Below are positions 27,685-36,990 of a stretch of DNA of 57,368 bases, piece by piece (position 1 is the first letter of the stretch; every line of letters begins with the position of its first letter). Below the pieces are notes generated by a model that saw nothing but the letters and a program-made list of their open reading frames with translations, was not told the DNA's origin and ran no database searches. The stretch spans positions 1 to 57,368 of the forward strand of contig JAUVAX010000014.1 of assembly GCA_030591685.1 (NCBI GenBank), read 5' to 3'. The translations under genes and the position numbers were made by a program. The stretch comes from Pseudobdellovibrionaceae bacterium. GTDB taxonomy: Bacteria > Bdellovibrionota > Bdellovibrionia > Bdellovibrionales > UBA1609.

Positions 27685-27967
27685 TGTTCTGATAATTCAA
27701 GTTAAGCAAGGCTTTTTTTGAATTTTATTCATAAACTCTGTTGCCGCCCTCAACCCCCACAAATTCTCTTTGATTAAACCCTAATTAATCCTGCAAATTA
27801 ATTAACTCTCAAGCTCTATCAAAAAAAAGCGACAGAGGTTTAGAGGGTCTCCCCATACTCGCTTCAACATCAATATGTTATTTTTATTTAAACAGTATAA
27901 TTTTAAATGAACTCGTATCGAACAAGCACCATAGGTACTCACTTCACCCCTGCCTACAGAGCTATAC

Positions 27968-28720
27968 TTACTCACCCTTTAAATTTTTAAATCTCTTCTG
28001 ATAACGTTTAATTTTTTTTATGTAATTTCTAAAAGAATGACTGCCACATTTTTTAAGTTTAAAAAGGCTGGAGCTTTTTAAAAATCTCCTCACTCTGTTC
28101 TCCCCACACAAATGTATAGCCGCGGCCAAGGTTTGAAGCCCTTTTTTAGTTAATTTTAAATTTAACTTATTTTTTAACTTCATCACTTGTGTATGTAAAA
28201 ACGCCGAAGTGACCTCTATAGAGTCTGAGGCAAAAACTCTTGAATAAAGCCCATTAAACCAACAGGTGTTTAATTCATACCAACGACCTTGCTTTTTAAC
28301 CTTACCATTATGTATACAGTATTTTTTAGCTCTCTCAAAAGTCCCGTTAGTAAACTGCATGAGCCCCACGCTTGTAGAGGCTGGTGCATATATTTTAAAT
28401 AGCGGTTTTTTAAAGTTTAACTGCCATGCAGGGGTGCCCACAGGGCTCCCCGCACTCTCTACTTGGGCGAGGGCCGCTAAGAATTCAGGGGCCATCACGG
28501 GGGTAGAATGTTTATAAAATTCACTTTTGTAAGTACTCCAAGTCACGGCTACTGTTTTAACTTGCCGAGGGGTCAGTAAACTCATCACCTCGCCCGGCTT
28601 TTTGACTAATTGCCAAAAAAAATTAATAGCCACTAAGCCCGTAACGCCTATAACGGCTACTAAAACCATATTAGAAAAGCTTATATAATTTGTATTTTTT
28701 TTTATGTTTTTATTGGCCAT
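27968..28720 (-). CDS. Membrane-anchored lytic transglycosylase-like (SLT-fold) protein
   Basis: About 250 residues. A single N-terminal membrane helix (MVLVAVIGVTGLVAINFFW) is followed by an SLT/lysozyme-like domain: LAALAQVESAGSP holds the catalytic Glu, and SVGLMQFTNGTFERAKKYC the GLMQ block. A basic C-terminal tail follows. It should cut peptidoglycan at the periplasmic face. The frame extends to a TTG at 28747, but the ATG at 28720 is preferred because TACAAT ends exactly 6 nt upstream, the spacing seen at other predicted leaderless genes here. Confidence 0.8.
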   Translation of the reverse strand: MANKNIKKNTNYISFSNMVLVAVIGVTGLVAINFFWQLVKKPGEVMSLLTPRQVKTVAVTWSTYKSEFYKHSTPVMAPEFLAALAQVESAGSPVGTPAWQLNFKKPLFKIYAPASTSVGLMQFTNGTFERAKKYCIHNGKVKKQGRWYELNTCWFNGLYSRVFASDSIEVTSAFLHTQVMKLKNKLNLKLTKKGLQTLAAAIHLCGENRVRRFLKSSSLFKLKKCGSHSFRNYIKKIKRYQKRFKNLKGE

Positions 28721-28747
28721 GCAAATATTGTAGAAATTTTTTAACAA

Positions 28748-29073
28748 ACATACACCCTATAGCTTTAGAGGGCCCCTTCAAAGGTCCTGAAGGCTCTGTT
28801 TTGAGTCCTCTAAGGACTCTACTATTTACTGCTTTTCATCTTAATAAGCGAGCCCTGCAAGGCTCCTTGGCCTACTTTATTATAATGTCTTGTAAGGAGA
28901 ATATAAAATTATATCGTCTTGAATCAGGACTTCCGGTGGCAAAGATCTTGTCACTTTTTTTGAGTTTTACACCTATGAACCTTGTAGTGTGCGTTTTTTG
29001 AACTATCAGCTGGCATCCTTATTGTATATAAATACTGCATAGGCAAAGATTGCCACGGCCCCGCTTAAGCCAC
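28748..29073. other. Noncoding stretch with three consecutive short hairpins
   Basis: Perfect small hairpins follow each other: CCTTCA/TGAAGG at 28775-28793, GAGTCC/GGACTC at 28803-28819 and GAGCC/GGCTC at 28850-28865. A plus-strand terminator closes the region at 29074-29107, although no plus-strand gene precedes it. A TATAAT lies near 28879 with an AAGGAG shortly after, but no ORF starts there. A small RNA or repeat-derived element is possible. Confidence 0.35.
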
Positions 29074-29107
29074 AAAAGCCACTTCATTACGAGGTGGCTT
29101 TTTTTTT
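29074..29107 (+). terminator. Strong hairpin terminator
   Basis: A 9-bp perfect stem AAAAGCCAC/GTGGCTTTT with an 11-nt loop is followed on the plus strand by more T residues. It lies 13 bp past the stop of the minus-strand gene 29120-29653, so it may serve that gene too, but the longer T run is on the plus side. Confidence 0.7.
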
Positions 29108-29119
29108 ACTATTTACTGA

Positions 29120-29653
29120 TTACTCTTCAGACTCTTTAGATCTATATTGAGAGGAGTATGTCTTAATAGCAATGAGCCTTTCAACTTTAATATTCTCATA
29201 CTGAGTAAATAGGTCCTCTATGGACCCTTTAGAGGAGCCGGTGTTGCTGCCCTTATTGATTTGGTCCTTAGCCATTAACTCAGAGCATAGGGACTTCATA
29301 AAGTCATGGCTTACACAGGCCTCAAGAATAACACAACTTAACTGATCTTTTGTTTTCTCACCTGGTAAGCATACTATGGACTTTCTGCTCGTTTGATTAT
29401 TAACTTGATCTTTATAATTAAAAAATGCGTTTTTAAAATCACTAATCTCAAGTTGTCTGGATTCTGAATAAATATGGCCCATAAAAGCACTACAGAGTAC
29501 TTCGGAGGTTTCACTGCCAACACAGGCTTCAACCATTTGACACCCCAGTGACTGCTCCAGAGGCCCTTCTAAGTTACAGGCGCTCACTTTCAGAGACGAT
29601 GAAAGGGCGAGAGATGACGTAAGTAAAATGGCAAGTCCTAAAAAAAACCTCAT
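29120..29653 (-). CDS. Exported cysteine-repeat protein of unknown function
   Basis: A 177-residue protein with a signal peptide (MRFFLGLAILLTSSLALSSS). Two copies of a Cys pattern are visible: ACNLEG...SLGCQMVEACVGSETSEVLCS and VCLPGE...QLSCVILEACVSHDFMKSLCS, each about 37 residues with four matching cysteines, suggesting two disulfide-stabilised helical hairpins. The C-terminus is charged and helical. I do not recognise the family. AAAGGA lies 8 nt before the ATG. Confidence 0.7.
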   Translation of the reverse strand: MRFFLGLAILLTSSLALSSSLKVSACNLEGPLEQSLGCQMVEACVGSETSEVLCSAFMGHIYSESRQLEISDFKNAFFNYKDQVNNQTSRKSIVCLPGEKTKDQLSCVILEACVSHDFMKSLCSELMAKDQINKGSNTGSSKGSIEDLFTQYENIKVERLIAIKTYSSQYRSKESEE

Positions 29654-29893
29654 GAATTAATCCTTTCAAAAATATTAAATAATCAACTTCAGGGATAATA
29701 TCATTAAAGCCTGACAACTTACTGTAATAGTTAAGTAAATGTATTTTTTGCAGCCCCCTGTAAAGGAGTTCAACACCCCTACAGTGACGGAGTCCGGCTC
29801 CCGAACCCCCATCCCATCTACGGACACCCCCACATCCCTACTTCCTTCAGCTGCCCCCTCGCACTGGCCCCCCATCTTGCATAAGCTAACCCC

Positions 29894-30613
29894 ATGCGCA
29901 TCCCTAGATCCACCCAACTCCATCCCGATCACGGCTTTATCCATAAGTTCTGGCGCTGCCAGAACCGTGAGTTTTTATTAAAAGCCGCCTCAACAAAAGA
30001 TCTCTACATGAAATGCACTGAATACGCCCTTAAACACATGAGCGTTTCTTCTAAAGTAAAGCTCCACACTTACTGCCTCATGGACAACCATGCCCATATG
30101 CAGATGAGCTATGATGATGACTCCAGCTATCTCTCAAGCTTTATGAGGGTCTCTCATGCACGCTTTGGTCAGACCTTTAATAAAATCTTTGGCCGCAGTG
30201 GCAAGGTCGCTAATGAGCGTCCTAAAACTCCTTTAATTGAAAATTCAGAGCACTGCATGAGGGTTCACTTTTATATCGAAGCCAACCCCGTAAGAGCCAA
30301 TATGGTGAGTTTAGAGAAATTAAAATTTTACAAATATTCGTGTTACAAATTTTTTGCTCATGGTATTAAAGACAGCTGGTCAAAATTATTAACCTTGCCT
30401 GAGTGGTATGTGACTTTAGGTAAAACACCCCGCTCAAGACAGTCTAAGTACCGTAAGTTATTTTTAAAGTATTTAACGAGTGAGCTTTTTGGCTCAAAGT
30501 GGATGTATGCAAAGTACATCGGTAGCCCCATGTGGCAGGATCAAATGATTGGTCGGGCAAAGAATTTATTAGACCAGGTCCTATTAACAATCACTAGCCC
30601 CAATACGACCTAG
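29894..30613 (+). CDS. REP-associated tyrosine transposase (Y1/HUH, IS200-like)
   Basis: A 239-residue single-strand transposase of the Y1 HUH class. The HUH motif is in CLMDNHAHM near residue 65, and the catalytic Tyr is in FYIEANPVRANMV near 130, the block that marks RAYT proteins. Such enzymes recognise and cleave REP hairpins and are often stably domesticated. No ribosome site is visible at the ATG. The gene lies between short inverted C-rich ends but has no passenger genes. Confidence 0.88.
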   Translation: MRIPRSTQLHPDHGFIHKFWRCQNREFLLKAASTKDLYMKCTEYALKHMSVSSKVKLHTYCLMDNHAHMQMSYDDDSSYLSSFMRVSHARFGQTFNKIFGRSGKVANERPKTPLIENSEHCMRVHFYIEANPVRANMVSLEKLKFYKYSCYKFFAHGIKDSWSKLLTLPEWYVTLGKTPRSRQSKYRKLFLKYLTSELFGSKWMYAKYIGSPMWQDQMIGRAKNLLDQVLLTITSPNTT

Positions 30614-30785
30614 TAAATATTTTTTCACAAGTTAACGTTCTTTAAAAAGGTGTCTTTGAGTTACCTCAATGGAGGGGTTTGTCTAAAATATTTAAAATTT
30701 ACATGACAACAGCTTTGAAGAAAAAAAATGCGTGCTTTCGGGGTTTATCTCAAAGGACTCAGTGTTATGGGCCTGATTTACGTAG
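30614..30785. other. Downstream part of the transposase element
   Basis: Between the transposase stop and the G-rich right end. AT-rich and without a visible gene. Short frames predicted across the C/G-rich ends are composition artefacts. Confidence 0.4.
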
Positions 30786-30881
30786 GGAACGCGGAGTTGC
30801 GGGGTGAATTTGAGTGGGGGTTAGAGGTGGGGAGGCGTAAGGGGTGGGGATGACTTAAAAATGGCTCCGTCACTGTGTGGG

Positions 30882-32045
30882 TCAATAGTCGCAGGCGTTT
30901 ACTTTGTGGCCAGCAGGGGGACAAGCGTGACCCAGGCTCGAGGGGATGCGCTGCTCCTCGACCCAAAGGCCATTGGCATTGCAGCGCTTTCTCACGCATT
31001 TAACATGAGGCAAGTCTGTACGACAGGCTTTTTCGCCCTTAGGGTTTTTTACACAGTGCCAAGAGCACTTGTTAAAATCAGCCAGTGGAGATTTACAAAT
31101 GTATTCGCTCTTTTTTATTTTTTTGTGGCTTTTAAATACTGTATTCTTACTCATCAGTCGGCCAATTTGCTTTGCCGAGAGCTTATACACTGGGGTTAAA
31201 AAACCCTGCTCTATAAACTCAGCCACATCTCTTTTATCAAGACCTACGGCCTCTATAACAAAGCTTGCCGTGTGCCCCGCAGAAATCGACGCACTCTGAT
31301 ACTTGTTTTTAACCCCCACTAAATTAACACTCCCCTTTAGGGTCGAAACTCTAGTGATTATTTTTTGACCCTCTATGTACTCTACAACAAAATCGGTCCC
31401 TCGAATACCGGCCACAGCCGATTTTGTTTTGACCCTGTAATATGAAGAGCTGTCATCATTATATTTCTTTTTAACTGAGTTTCTCACTCGACCCTTAATA
31501 AGCTTTATTAAAGCTCTACGCTTTTTCTTTTTTTCACTCACTATATACTCCTCTATTGAGAGTATAGAGTTTTCTGAAATAAGAATTGTGTTTTCATCAT
31601 TAAATTTAACCTTTACCTGAGAAGCATTTTTTGTACTTAATATGTCGGAGTGATAAATAATGTCGCCTAATAAAATAGGCTTTTTTTCGCCTTCGTTAAC
31701 AACAAAGGCCTTGCCCGATAACTGAGTGATTTTACCTATTTCAATTTTTTTAAGTGCTATTTTATTATAAGACACCTCTCCGACAACAGAAGCCAAACCC
31801 CTTTTAGCTTTACTGTCCAAGGCAAGTGTTTCGCAATTGTCAGGCAAAGGATCTGCCTTCACACATGCAGGCTTTGAGCATGATTTTAAACGTTGCCCAT
31901 TATCACATTTTTTAGTGTAAAACTCTAAACTCTCTTGCTCTTGGCAAGGGCCACACGACAGGGTCTCACAAAGACAACTACTACCTGCAAAGGCACTATA
32001 CCCCACTAAATATAAAGCACTAAAAATAAAGCTTGTAAGCTTCAT
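30882..32045 (-). CDS. Exported FecR-domain protein with Cys-rich ends
   Basis: A 387-residue protein with a signal peptide (MKLTSFIFSALYLVGYSAFA). A Cys-rich segment follows (SSCLCETLSCGPCQEQE), then a FecR domain at about 100-235: LGDIIYHSDILSTKNASQ, ISENSILSIEEY, and the hallmark TKSAVAGIRGTDFVVEY. The C-terminal 80 residues hold eight or more cysteines (KSPLADFNKCSWHCVKNP). No sigma factor or TonB receptor is adjacent, so this is likely a structural FecR protein and not an anti-sigma regulator. Its stop lies 6 bp from the inverted end of the transposase element. Confidence 0.85.
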   Translation of the reverse strand: MKLTSFIFSALYLVGYSAFAGSSCLCETLSCGPCQEQESLEFYTKKCDNGQRLKSCSKPACVKADPLPDNCETLALDSKAKRGLASVVGEVSYNKIALKKIEIGKITQLSGKAFVVNEGEKKPILLGDIIYHSDILSTKNASQVKVKFNDENTILISENSILSIEEYIVSEKKKKRRALIKLIKGRVRNSVKKKYNDDSSSYYRVKTKSAVAGIRGTDFVVEYIEGQKIITRVSTLKGSVNLVGVKNKYQSASISAGHTASFVIEAVGLDKRDVAEFIEQGFLTPVYKLSAKQIGRLMSKNTVFKSHKKIKKSEYICKSPLADFNKCSWHCVKNPKGEKACRTDLPHVKCVRKRCNANGLWVEEQRIPSSLGHACPPAGHKVNACDY

Positions 32046-32239
32046 GGCCTTTACCCCTAAGGCGGCTAAGTACGTTTTACCACCGTTTACTCATATCGGC
32101 TCGCCTGGACTAAAGTATGATGTCTTTATAAATGAAATGTGGAATTTTACCCTTTTGCCTCTCTTTGTCTTAAGTTGACCTTGAGTGATTAAAGCTATAT
32201 GTATCAATTTCATAAGTTTACAACTAAGGACACAAAAAA

Positions 32240-32872
32240 ATGACCTATTTCAAAACACTTCTTTTATTCATTTTTTTTACTTCTAACCAGGCGCTTTCGT
32301 ATTATACCACTCATGATACAGGTGATATTTTACCAAAGGATCAGCGAGAAGTTTTTAGTCATATCCAATTTTTTACCTCCGAAGGCCTTAAAACAAACAT
32401 AATGGCCGGGTATGACTGGCCGTCCAATCAAAACCCCTCGGCACAGTATAGGGCTCAAATTGGACTGGGGCATTCACTCAGCGCGGCCATAAAATATAAA
32501 TGGGTCCCAATCCCCGATTACGAAAATCAACCCTCAATGGGGGGTATCTTTAGTGCTCAGGTGGCTATGCCCTCTTCACAAACTGAGTTTACACTTACCG
32601 CCTCGCCACTTTTAAGTAAACGTTATGACACTAACATTGGAGTAAATAATTTTTATGCCTCCCTGCCCGTTTCGGTACAGTTTTACGACGGAGCCACCAA
32701 CGTGCCCATTCAACTCATTGGGGGCACTTTTTTTAAACTCGATGATTATGAAAACTTACACTTTACAGCCGAAATAGGAGTTGGCCTAACTAAGAGCTTT
32801 AACTATATCTCACTAGGCATGACGCTTAACTTTAATAAATCAGATGGAATTAAAATAAAAAAAGTAAATTAA
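32240..32872 (+). CDS. Exported beta-barrel-like protein
   Basis: A 210-residue protein with a signal peptide (MTYFKTLLLFIFFTSNQALS). The mature part is a series of alternating polar/hydrophobic strands (TNIMAGYDWP, YRAQIGLGHSLSAAIKYKW, GIFSAQVAMPS, FTAEIGVGLTKSFNYISLG) as in small outer-membrane barrels, ending in a short Lys-rich tail where a barrel would normally end in an aromatic residue. Family not recognised. AAGGA precedes the ATG. It converges on dnaK with a shared terminator. Confidence 0.7.
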   Translation: MTYFKTLLLFIFFTSNQALSYYTTHDTGDILPKDQREVFSHIQFFTSEGLKTNIMAGYDWPSNQNPSAQYRAQIGLGHSLSAAIKYKWVPIPDYENQPSMGGIFSAQVAMPSSQTEFTLTASPLLSKRYDTNIGVNNFYASLPVSVQFYDGATNVPIQLIGGTFFKLDDYENLHFTAEIGVGLTKSFNYISLGMTLNFNKSDGIKIKKVN

Positions 32873-32906
32873 ACTTCATTAAAGTCTTTTAATTACTTTT
32901 AGTCGT

Positions 32907-32942
32907 AAAAAAAAAGCTAAGCGTTAAAGCTTAGCCTTTTTT
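32907..32942. terminator. Bidirectional terminator between the barrel-like gene and dnaK
   Basis: A perfect 7-bp stem GCTAAGC/GCTTAGC with a 6-nt loop is flanked by nine A on the left and six T on the right. It can stop transcripts from both convergent genes. Confidence 0.85.
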
Positions 32943-32963
32943 GATCAAATATAAAAACTGTAT

Positions 32964-34883
32964 TTAGTTGTCTTGCTTCACATCACTAAAATCAGCATCG
33001 ATCACATCATCATCATTCTTGTTAGTTGTAGATTCGTCACCATCTGAAGGCTCTTCAGCGCCCTTTTCTTCTGAGGCTGCGCTGCTTTGGTTTTTGTACA
33101 ATTCAGCACTCAGTGCATGATTCGCCTCAGTTAACTTTTGTAAAGTCTGCTTCATGGCTTCAATATCTTCACCTTCAAGGTCTTTTTTAGCCTGCTCCAT
33201 AGCTTCAGTGGCTTTGGTTTTAGCCTCCTCTGGTAATTTATCTCCGTTTTCTTTTATAAGACTTTCAGTTTGATAAACCATATTGTCCAGTTCGTTTTTA
33301 GTGGTCACGCCTTCTTTACGCTTTTTGTCTTCTTCAGAGTGAAGCTCAGCATCTTTAACCATGCTTTCGATCTCGTCATCACTTAAACCTGATTTAGAGG
33401 TAATTTTAATGGCCTGTTCTTTGCCAGTCCCCAAGTCTTTTGCCGAGACATCAATAATGCCATTGGCATCAATATCAAAGGTCACTTCGATTTGAGGCAC
33501 CCCTCTTGAGGCCGACGGTATATTAACCAGTTCAAAACGCCCTAGAGATTTGTTATCAGTCGACATCTCACGCTCACCTTGTACAACATGAACATCAACA
33601 CTTGTTTGGTTGTCAGCGGCCGTTGAAAACACCTGTGACTTTCTTGTGGGTATAGTCGTGTTTCTCTCAATTAAGCGAGTCATCACGCCACCTAAAGTTT
33701 CAATACCTAAAGAAAGAGGTGTAACATCTAAGAGTAAAACATCTTTTACGTCCCCAGCAAGCACTCCCCCTTGAATGGCAGCACCGATGGCCACAACCTC
33801 ATCAGGGTTGACGGAACGATTTAACTCTTTACCAAAAAACTTTTTTACAGCCTCTTGTATAGCTGGGATACGAGTGGTCCCCCCAACTAAAACAATTTCA
33901 TCGATTTGAGAGCTTGAAAGGCTAGCGTCTTTTAATGCCTTTTTACACGGATCAAGAGACCTTTTAACAAGTCCTTCAATCATTTGCTCAAACTTAGCGC
34001 GGTTAAGTTTTAAATTTAAATGCTTTGGTCCTGTTTGGTCAGCGGTCACAAAGGGTAAATTGATTTCGGTTTCTTGTACTGAAGAAAGCTCGATTTTTGC
34101 TTTTTCGGCAGCTTCTTTTAAACGCTGTAAGGCCATTTTATCTTTACTTAAATCAATGCCCTGGTCTTTTTTAAACTCATCAATCATCCAGTTTAAAACA
34201 ACATCATCAAAATCGTCCCCACCTAAGTGAGTGTCGCCATTTGTGGCCTTTACCTCTACAACATTATCGCCCACTTCTAAGATTGAGATATCAAAAGTAC
34301 CCCCACCAAAATCAAAAATGGCTATTTTCTCGTCGGCTTTTTTATCTAATCCGTAAGCCAGTGCAGCAGCAGTGGGTTCGTTAATAATACGCTTTACCTC
34401 TAGCCCTGCAATTTTACCGGCATCTTTAGTGGCCTGCCTTTGGGTGTCATTAAAATAAGCCGGTACGGTAATAACCGCTTCGGTGACTTCATGGCCTAAA
34501 TAATCCTCGGCCACTTTTTTAAGTTTTTGTAAAATCATTGCCGAAATTTCTTCAGGAGACACCTTTTCGCCATCTATATCAAAAGCACAGTCTCCGCTGC
34601 CTTTATCAACGACAGTGTAAGGAACACGGCTCGTTTCTTGTTTGATTTCTTTAAATTGACGACCAATGAACCTTTTGGCTGAGTAAATTGTTTTTTCAGG
34701 GTTAGTGACCGATTGCCGCTTAGCCACCTGACCGACGAGCTTAGTGCCATCTTTAGTAAATGCCACCACAGAAGGGGTTGTTCGCCCGCCCTCTTCGTTA
34801 ACAATAATTTTTGCTTCGCCGCCTTCCATAACTGCAACACACGAGTTGGTCGTACCTAAGTCGATTCCTATTATTTTTCCCAT
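32964..34883 (-). CDS. dnaK: Chaperone protein DnaK (Hsp70)
   Basis: A 639-residue Hsp70. The ATPase signatures are all present: [13 protein letters not shown] at the N-terminus, [10 protein letters not shown] near 195 and [10 protein letters not shown]-like [13 protein letters not shown] near 340. The substrate-binding domain and an acidic C-terminal tail ending [11 protein letters not shown] follow. It works with DnaJ and a GrpE not encoded here. dnaJ lies 80 bp upstream on the same strand, the reverse of the common dnaK-dnaJ order. A purine-rich AAGGGAG site precedes the ATG. Confidence 0.98.
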   Translation of the reverse strand: MGKIIGIDLGTTNSCVAVMEGGEAKIIVNEEGGRTTPSVVAFTKDGTKLVGQVAKRQSVTNPEKTIYSAKRFIGRQFKEIKQETSRVPYTVVDKGSGDCAFDIDGEKVSPEEISAMILQKLKKVAEDYLGHEVTEAVITVPAYFNDTQRQATKDAGKIAGLEVKRIINEPTAAALAYGLDKKADEKIAIFDFGGGTFDISILEVGDNVVEVKATNGDTHLGGDDFDDVVLNWMIDEFKKDQGIDLSKDKMALQRLKEAAEKAKIELSSVQETEINLPFVTADQTGPKHLNLKLNRAKFEQMIEGLVKRSLDPCKKALKDASLSSSQIDEIVLVGGTTRIPAIQEAVKKFFGKELNRSVNPDEVVAIGAAIQGGVLAGDVKDVLLLDVTPLSLGIETLGGVMTRLIERNTTIPTRKSQVFSTAADNQTSVDVHVVQGEREMSTDNKSLGRFELVNIPSASRGVPQIEVTFDIDANGIIDVSAKDLGTGKEQAIKITSKSGLSDDEIESMVKDAELHSEEDKKRKEGVTTKNELDNMVYQTESLIKENGDKLPEEAKTKATEAMEQAKKDLEGEDIEAMKQTLQKLTEANHALSAELYKNQSSAASEEKGAEEPSDGDESTTNKNDDDVIDADFSDVKQDN

Positions 34884-34963
34884 ATTAACCTTGCTCCCTT
34901 TAAAGTTTTTATTAAATTAACTACTATTTACAACTTGTTCAGTGTTTTTAATTGGTCAAGGTT

Positions 34964-36055
34964 TTAACTGAAAAAACCTTTTTTTTCGCTCACCTGATCG
35001 CCCTTAAGCTGAGCAATTTCGCGCAGCAGCTCTTCTTCTTTTTTTGCTAATTTTTTTGGTATATCAATAGTGACTTCAAATATATGGTCCCCGCGGCGTG
35101 AATTACGCAAAGACGGCAAGCCCTTTTCTTTTAAGTGTATTAACTCTCCGTCTTTAGTGCCTTTTTTTATACACAGCTCTTCGGCCCCTTCAAGACCCTC
35201 AACGCTGACTTCAGAGCCTAAAAGCGCTTGAAGGTATGAGATACTTAGTGGGCTCACCAAGTGCTGCCCTTGACGCTGAAAGCATTTATCAGGCTTAACC
35301 CCTAGCTCTACGTATAAGTCCCCTTTTGGACCACCTTTATAGCCACTATCACCCTCTCCGGTGACTCGCAGCTGAGTGCCCGAATCGACCCCTGCAGGCA
35401 CAGTCACAGACTTAACCCGACTCTCACTGCCTCGACCCTTGCCATGACAAGAGCTACATTTATCTTTAATAATAGTACCCGCACCAGCACAACTTGAACA
35501 CGTGGCCGCCACTTGAAAAAAGCCCTGAGAACGAATCACCTGCCCTGAACCCCCACAGGTCGAACATGTTGTAGGCTGAGAGCCCTCTTTGGCTCCACTA
35601 CCTGAACATTTATTACAGTCGTCTTCTGTATCGTATGTAATTTCGGTGGTGACGCCGTTAAGCACATCAATTAAATCAATTTCTAAATAATATTTTAAAT
35701 CACTGCCTCGACGCGGAGCATTTTTGTCGCGAGTTCGACGGCGGCCCCCGCCACCAAAAAAATCACCAAATATATCGCCAAAGCTATCAAATATATCACC
35801 CACGTCTTGAAAGCCCGAGCTAAACCCACCCATACCAGCGCCGGCATGGCCAAAGCGGTCATAATTAGCCTTTTTGTCGGGGTTACTAAGCACCTCGTAA
35901 GCCTCAGCAGCTTGTTTGAACTTATTTTCTGAAGTTTTATCCCCTGGGTTTTTATCGGGGTGGTGCTGCATTGCAAGCTTTCGGTAAGCTTTTTTTATCA
36001 CATCTGAGTCAGAAGCCCGGTCAACACCTAAAACTTCGTAATAATCTGCCTTCAT
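34964..36055 (-). CDS. dnaJ: Chaperone protein DnaJ (Hsp40)
   Basis: A 363-residue type I DnaJ. The J domain carries HPD in AMQHHPDKN, followed by a Gly/Phe region (GGFSSGFQDVGDIFDSFGD) and four zinc-finger repeats: CNKCSGSG, CSTCGGSG, CSSCAGAG and CSSCHGKG. The C-terminal substrate domains are complete. The frame is open to 36118, but the family start MKADYYEVLG is at 36055 with AAGG upstream. It stimulates the ATPase of DnaK, encoded immediately downstream. Confidence 0.97.
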   Translation of the reverse strand: MKADYYEVLGVDRASDSDVIKKAYRKLAMQHHPDKNPGDKTSENKFKQAAEAYEVLSNPDKKANYDRFGHAGAGMGGFSSGFQDVGDIFDSFGDIFGDFFGGGGRRRTRDKNAPRRGSDLKYYLEIDLIDVLNGVTTEITYDTEDDCNKCSGSGAKEGSQPTTCSTCGGSGQVIRSQGFFQVAATCSSCAGAGTIIKDKCSSCHGKGRGSESRVKSVTVPAGVDSGTQLRVTGEGDSGYKGGPKGDLYVELGVKPDKCFQRQGQHLVSPLSISYLQALLGSEVSVEGLEGAEELCIKKGTKDGELIHLKEKGLPSLRNSRRGDHIFEVTIDIPKKLAKKEEELLREIAQLKGDQVSEKKGFFS

Positions 36056-36102
36056 ATTTTTGGGCCTTAAACACTTAATGAGGTTAAATTTTAAAGTATA
36101 TT

Positions 36103-36117
36103 TGTTACCGCGTAACA
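36103..36117 (-). promoter_or_regulatory. Inverted repeat upstream of dnaJ
   Basis: TGTTAC-CGC-GTAACA lies about 48 bp upstream of the dnaJ start, just before a -10-like TATACT on the minus strand. It could be a repressor operator. There is no CIRCE element, so HrcA control is not indicated by sequence. Confidence 0.35.
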
Positions 36118-36267
36118 CATGGTCACATCAACTAATTTGTGCACTTTACAAGGGGGGTCAAGGTCCCTTAAGTATATTTTATAACTCACTAAAATGTTTA
36201 CATTAAATGGATCAATCCGGCCCCTGCTTTTATGCCATAAATATCAACATGCGGTTGTTTGTAGGGT

Positions 36268-36984
36268 TTAGTTTATTTCGCGCTCTTTTAAAAAAGGTTT
36301 TGAAAAATCACCCTTTTTACTTGAAAGCCCCAGAGCCCTATTGGCCTCAATCAGCCGCTGCCTGATACGATTTGAGTACTTAACTTTAGGGTTTCGCTTT
36401 AAAAAAGACTCCAGCATGGTTTTAGTTAAAAGGGCCTGCCCTGTTTGGGTGTAAAGCCTGCCGGCTAATGAGTACACCCAACTGGGGGCCCCGTTTTCAG
36501 CGGCTAATTTTAAAGCCTCCGCGGCTTTTTTGTAGTCTTTCATCTCGACTAAATAATGATACCCGGCCCTATAAGAAATAGACCAATCCCCCGGGAACAC
36601 CTTTATACCTTTATCAAAAATAGCCTCGGCCCCTTTGGCATCGTTGCCCACGACACTGAGCACTGTCGCCCCGGTGAGGTACACGCTTTCAAATCGAGGG
36701 GCGAGTTCAGAGATGGCATCTAACATTCGATAACCCCAGCCCATGTTACAAGATTTTTTTTTATTTGTGTTTTTTTGGTTTTCAAACTCACCGCACTCAT
36801 CCATGTCCTGGATAAAGCGAATCCATAAACTATCTGCGATAGACTCTTTGTAGCCAAAGCTAAAGTGCTTAATTTCTAAAGGTGGTGGCACAAAAGCTTT
36901 ATAAGTCTTACCCTCAGAGTTGTGCTTATTTGAGGCCTGTATAATGAAAAAAAAACTAACTAAAAAAAATACATATTTATACAT
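36268..36984 (-). CDS. Exported TPR-like protein
   Basis: A 238-residue protein with a short N-terminal hydrophobic segment (YVFFLVSFFFIIQA) acting as signal or anchor. TPR-like helices begin near residue 95: GNDAKGAEAIFDKGIKVFPG, DYKKAAEALKLAAENG, and YTQTGQALLTKTMLESFLK. It probably serves as a periplasmic scaffold. The gene has its own promoter between the pilin terminator and its ATG, and TATATT ends exactly 6 nt before the ATG, so the mRNA is likely leaderless. Its place between pilA and dnaJ does not define a partner. Confidence 0.75.
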   Translation of the reverse strand: MYKYVFFLVSFFFIIQASNKHNSEGKTYKAFVPPPLEIKHFSFGYKESIADSLWIRFIQDMDECGEFENQKNTNKKKSCNMGWGYRMLDAISELAPRFESVYLTGATVLSVVGNDAKGAEAIFDKGIKVFPGDWSISYRAGYHYLVEMKDYKKAAEALKLAAENGAPSWVYSLAGRLYTQTGQALLTKTMLESFLKRNPKVKYSNRIRQRLIEANRALGLSSKKGDFSKPFLKEREIN

Positions 36985-36990
36985 TTTTAA

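Larger units (their letters stand above)
29781..30876 (+). mobile_element. RAYT/IS200-like element bounded by inverted 12-bp ends
   Basis: ACAGTGACGGAG at 29781-29792 recurs inverted at 30865-30876. Inside each end the sequence is C-rich on the strand reading inward (29793-29880 and the complement of 30786-30864), unlike the AT-rich surroundings. The transposase gene lies between. GGAG followed by a small hairpin (GGAG-TCCGG-CTCC) at the left end recalls the GGAG/GTAG-plus-palindrome layout of REP sequences. No target duplication is evident. Confidence 0.55.

Noticed and set aside
28690-29001. A 103-codon plus-strand frame over the hairpin cluster
   Set aside because: No ribosome site; starts inside the opposite transglycosylase gene and its translation mirrors the hairpin repeats.
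29675-29981. Short frames across the C-rich left end of the transposase element
   Set aside because: Low-complexity Pro/Ser/Thr or Gly/Val composition produced by the C-rich DNA; no start signals.
36119-36267. CIRCE element upstream of dnaJ
   Set aside because: No TTAGCACTC-N9-GAGTGCTAA or near match is present.
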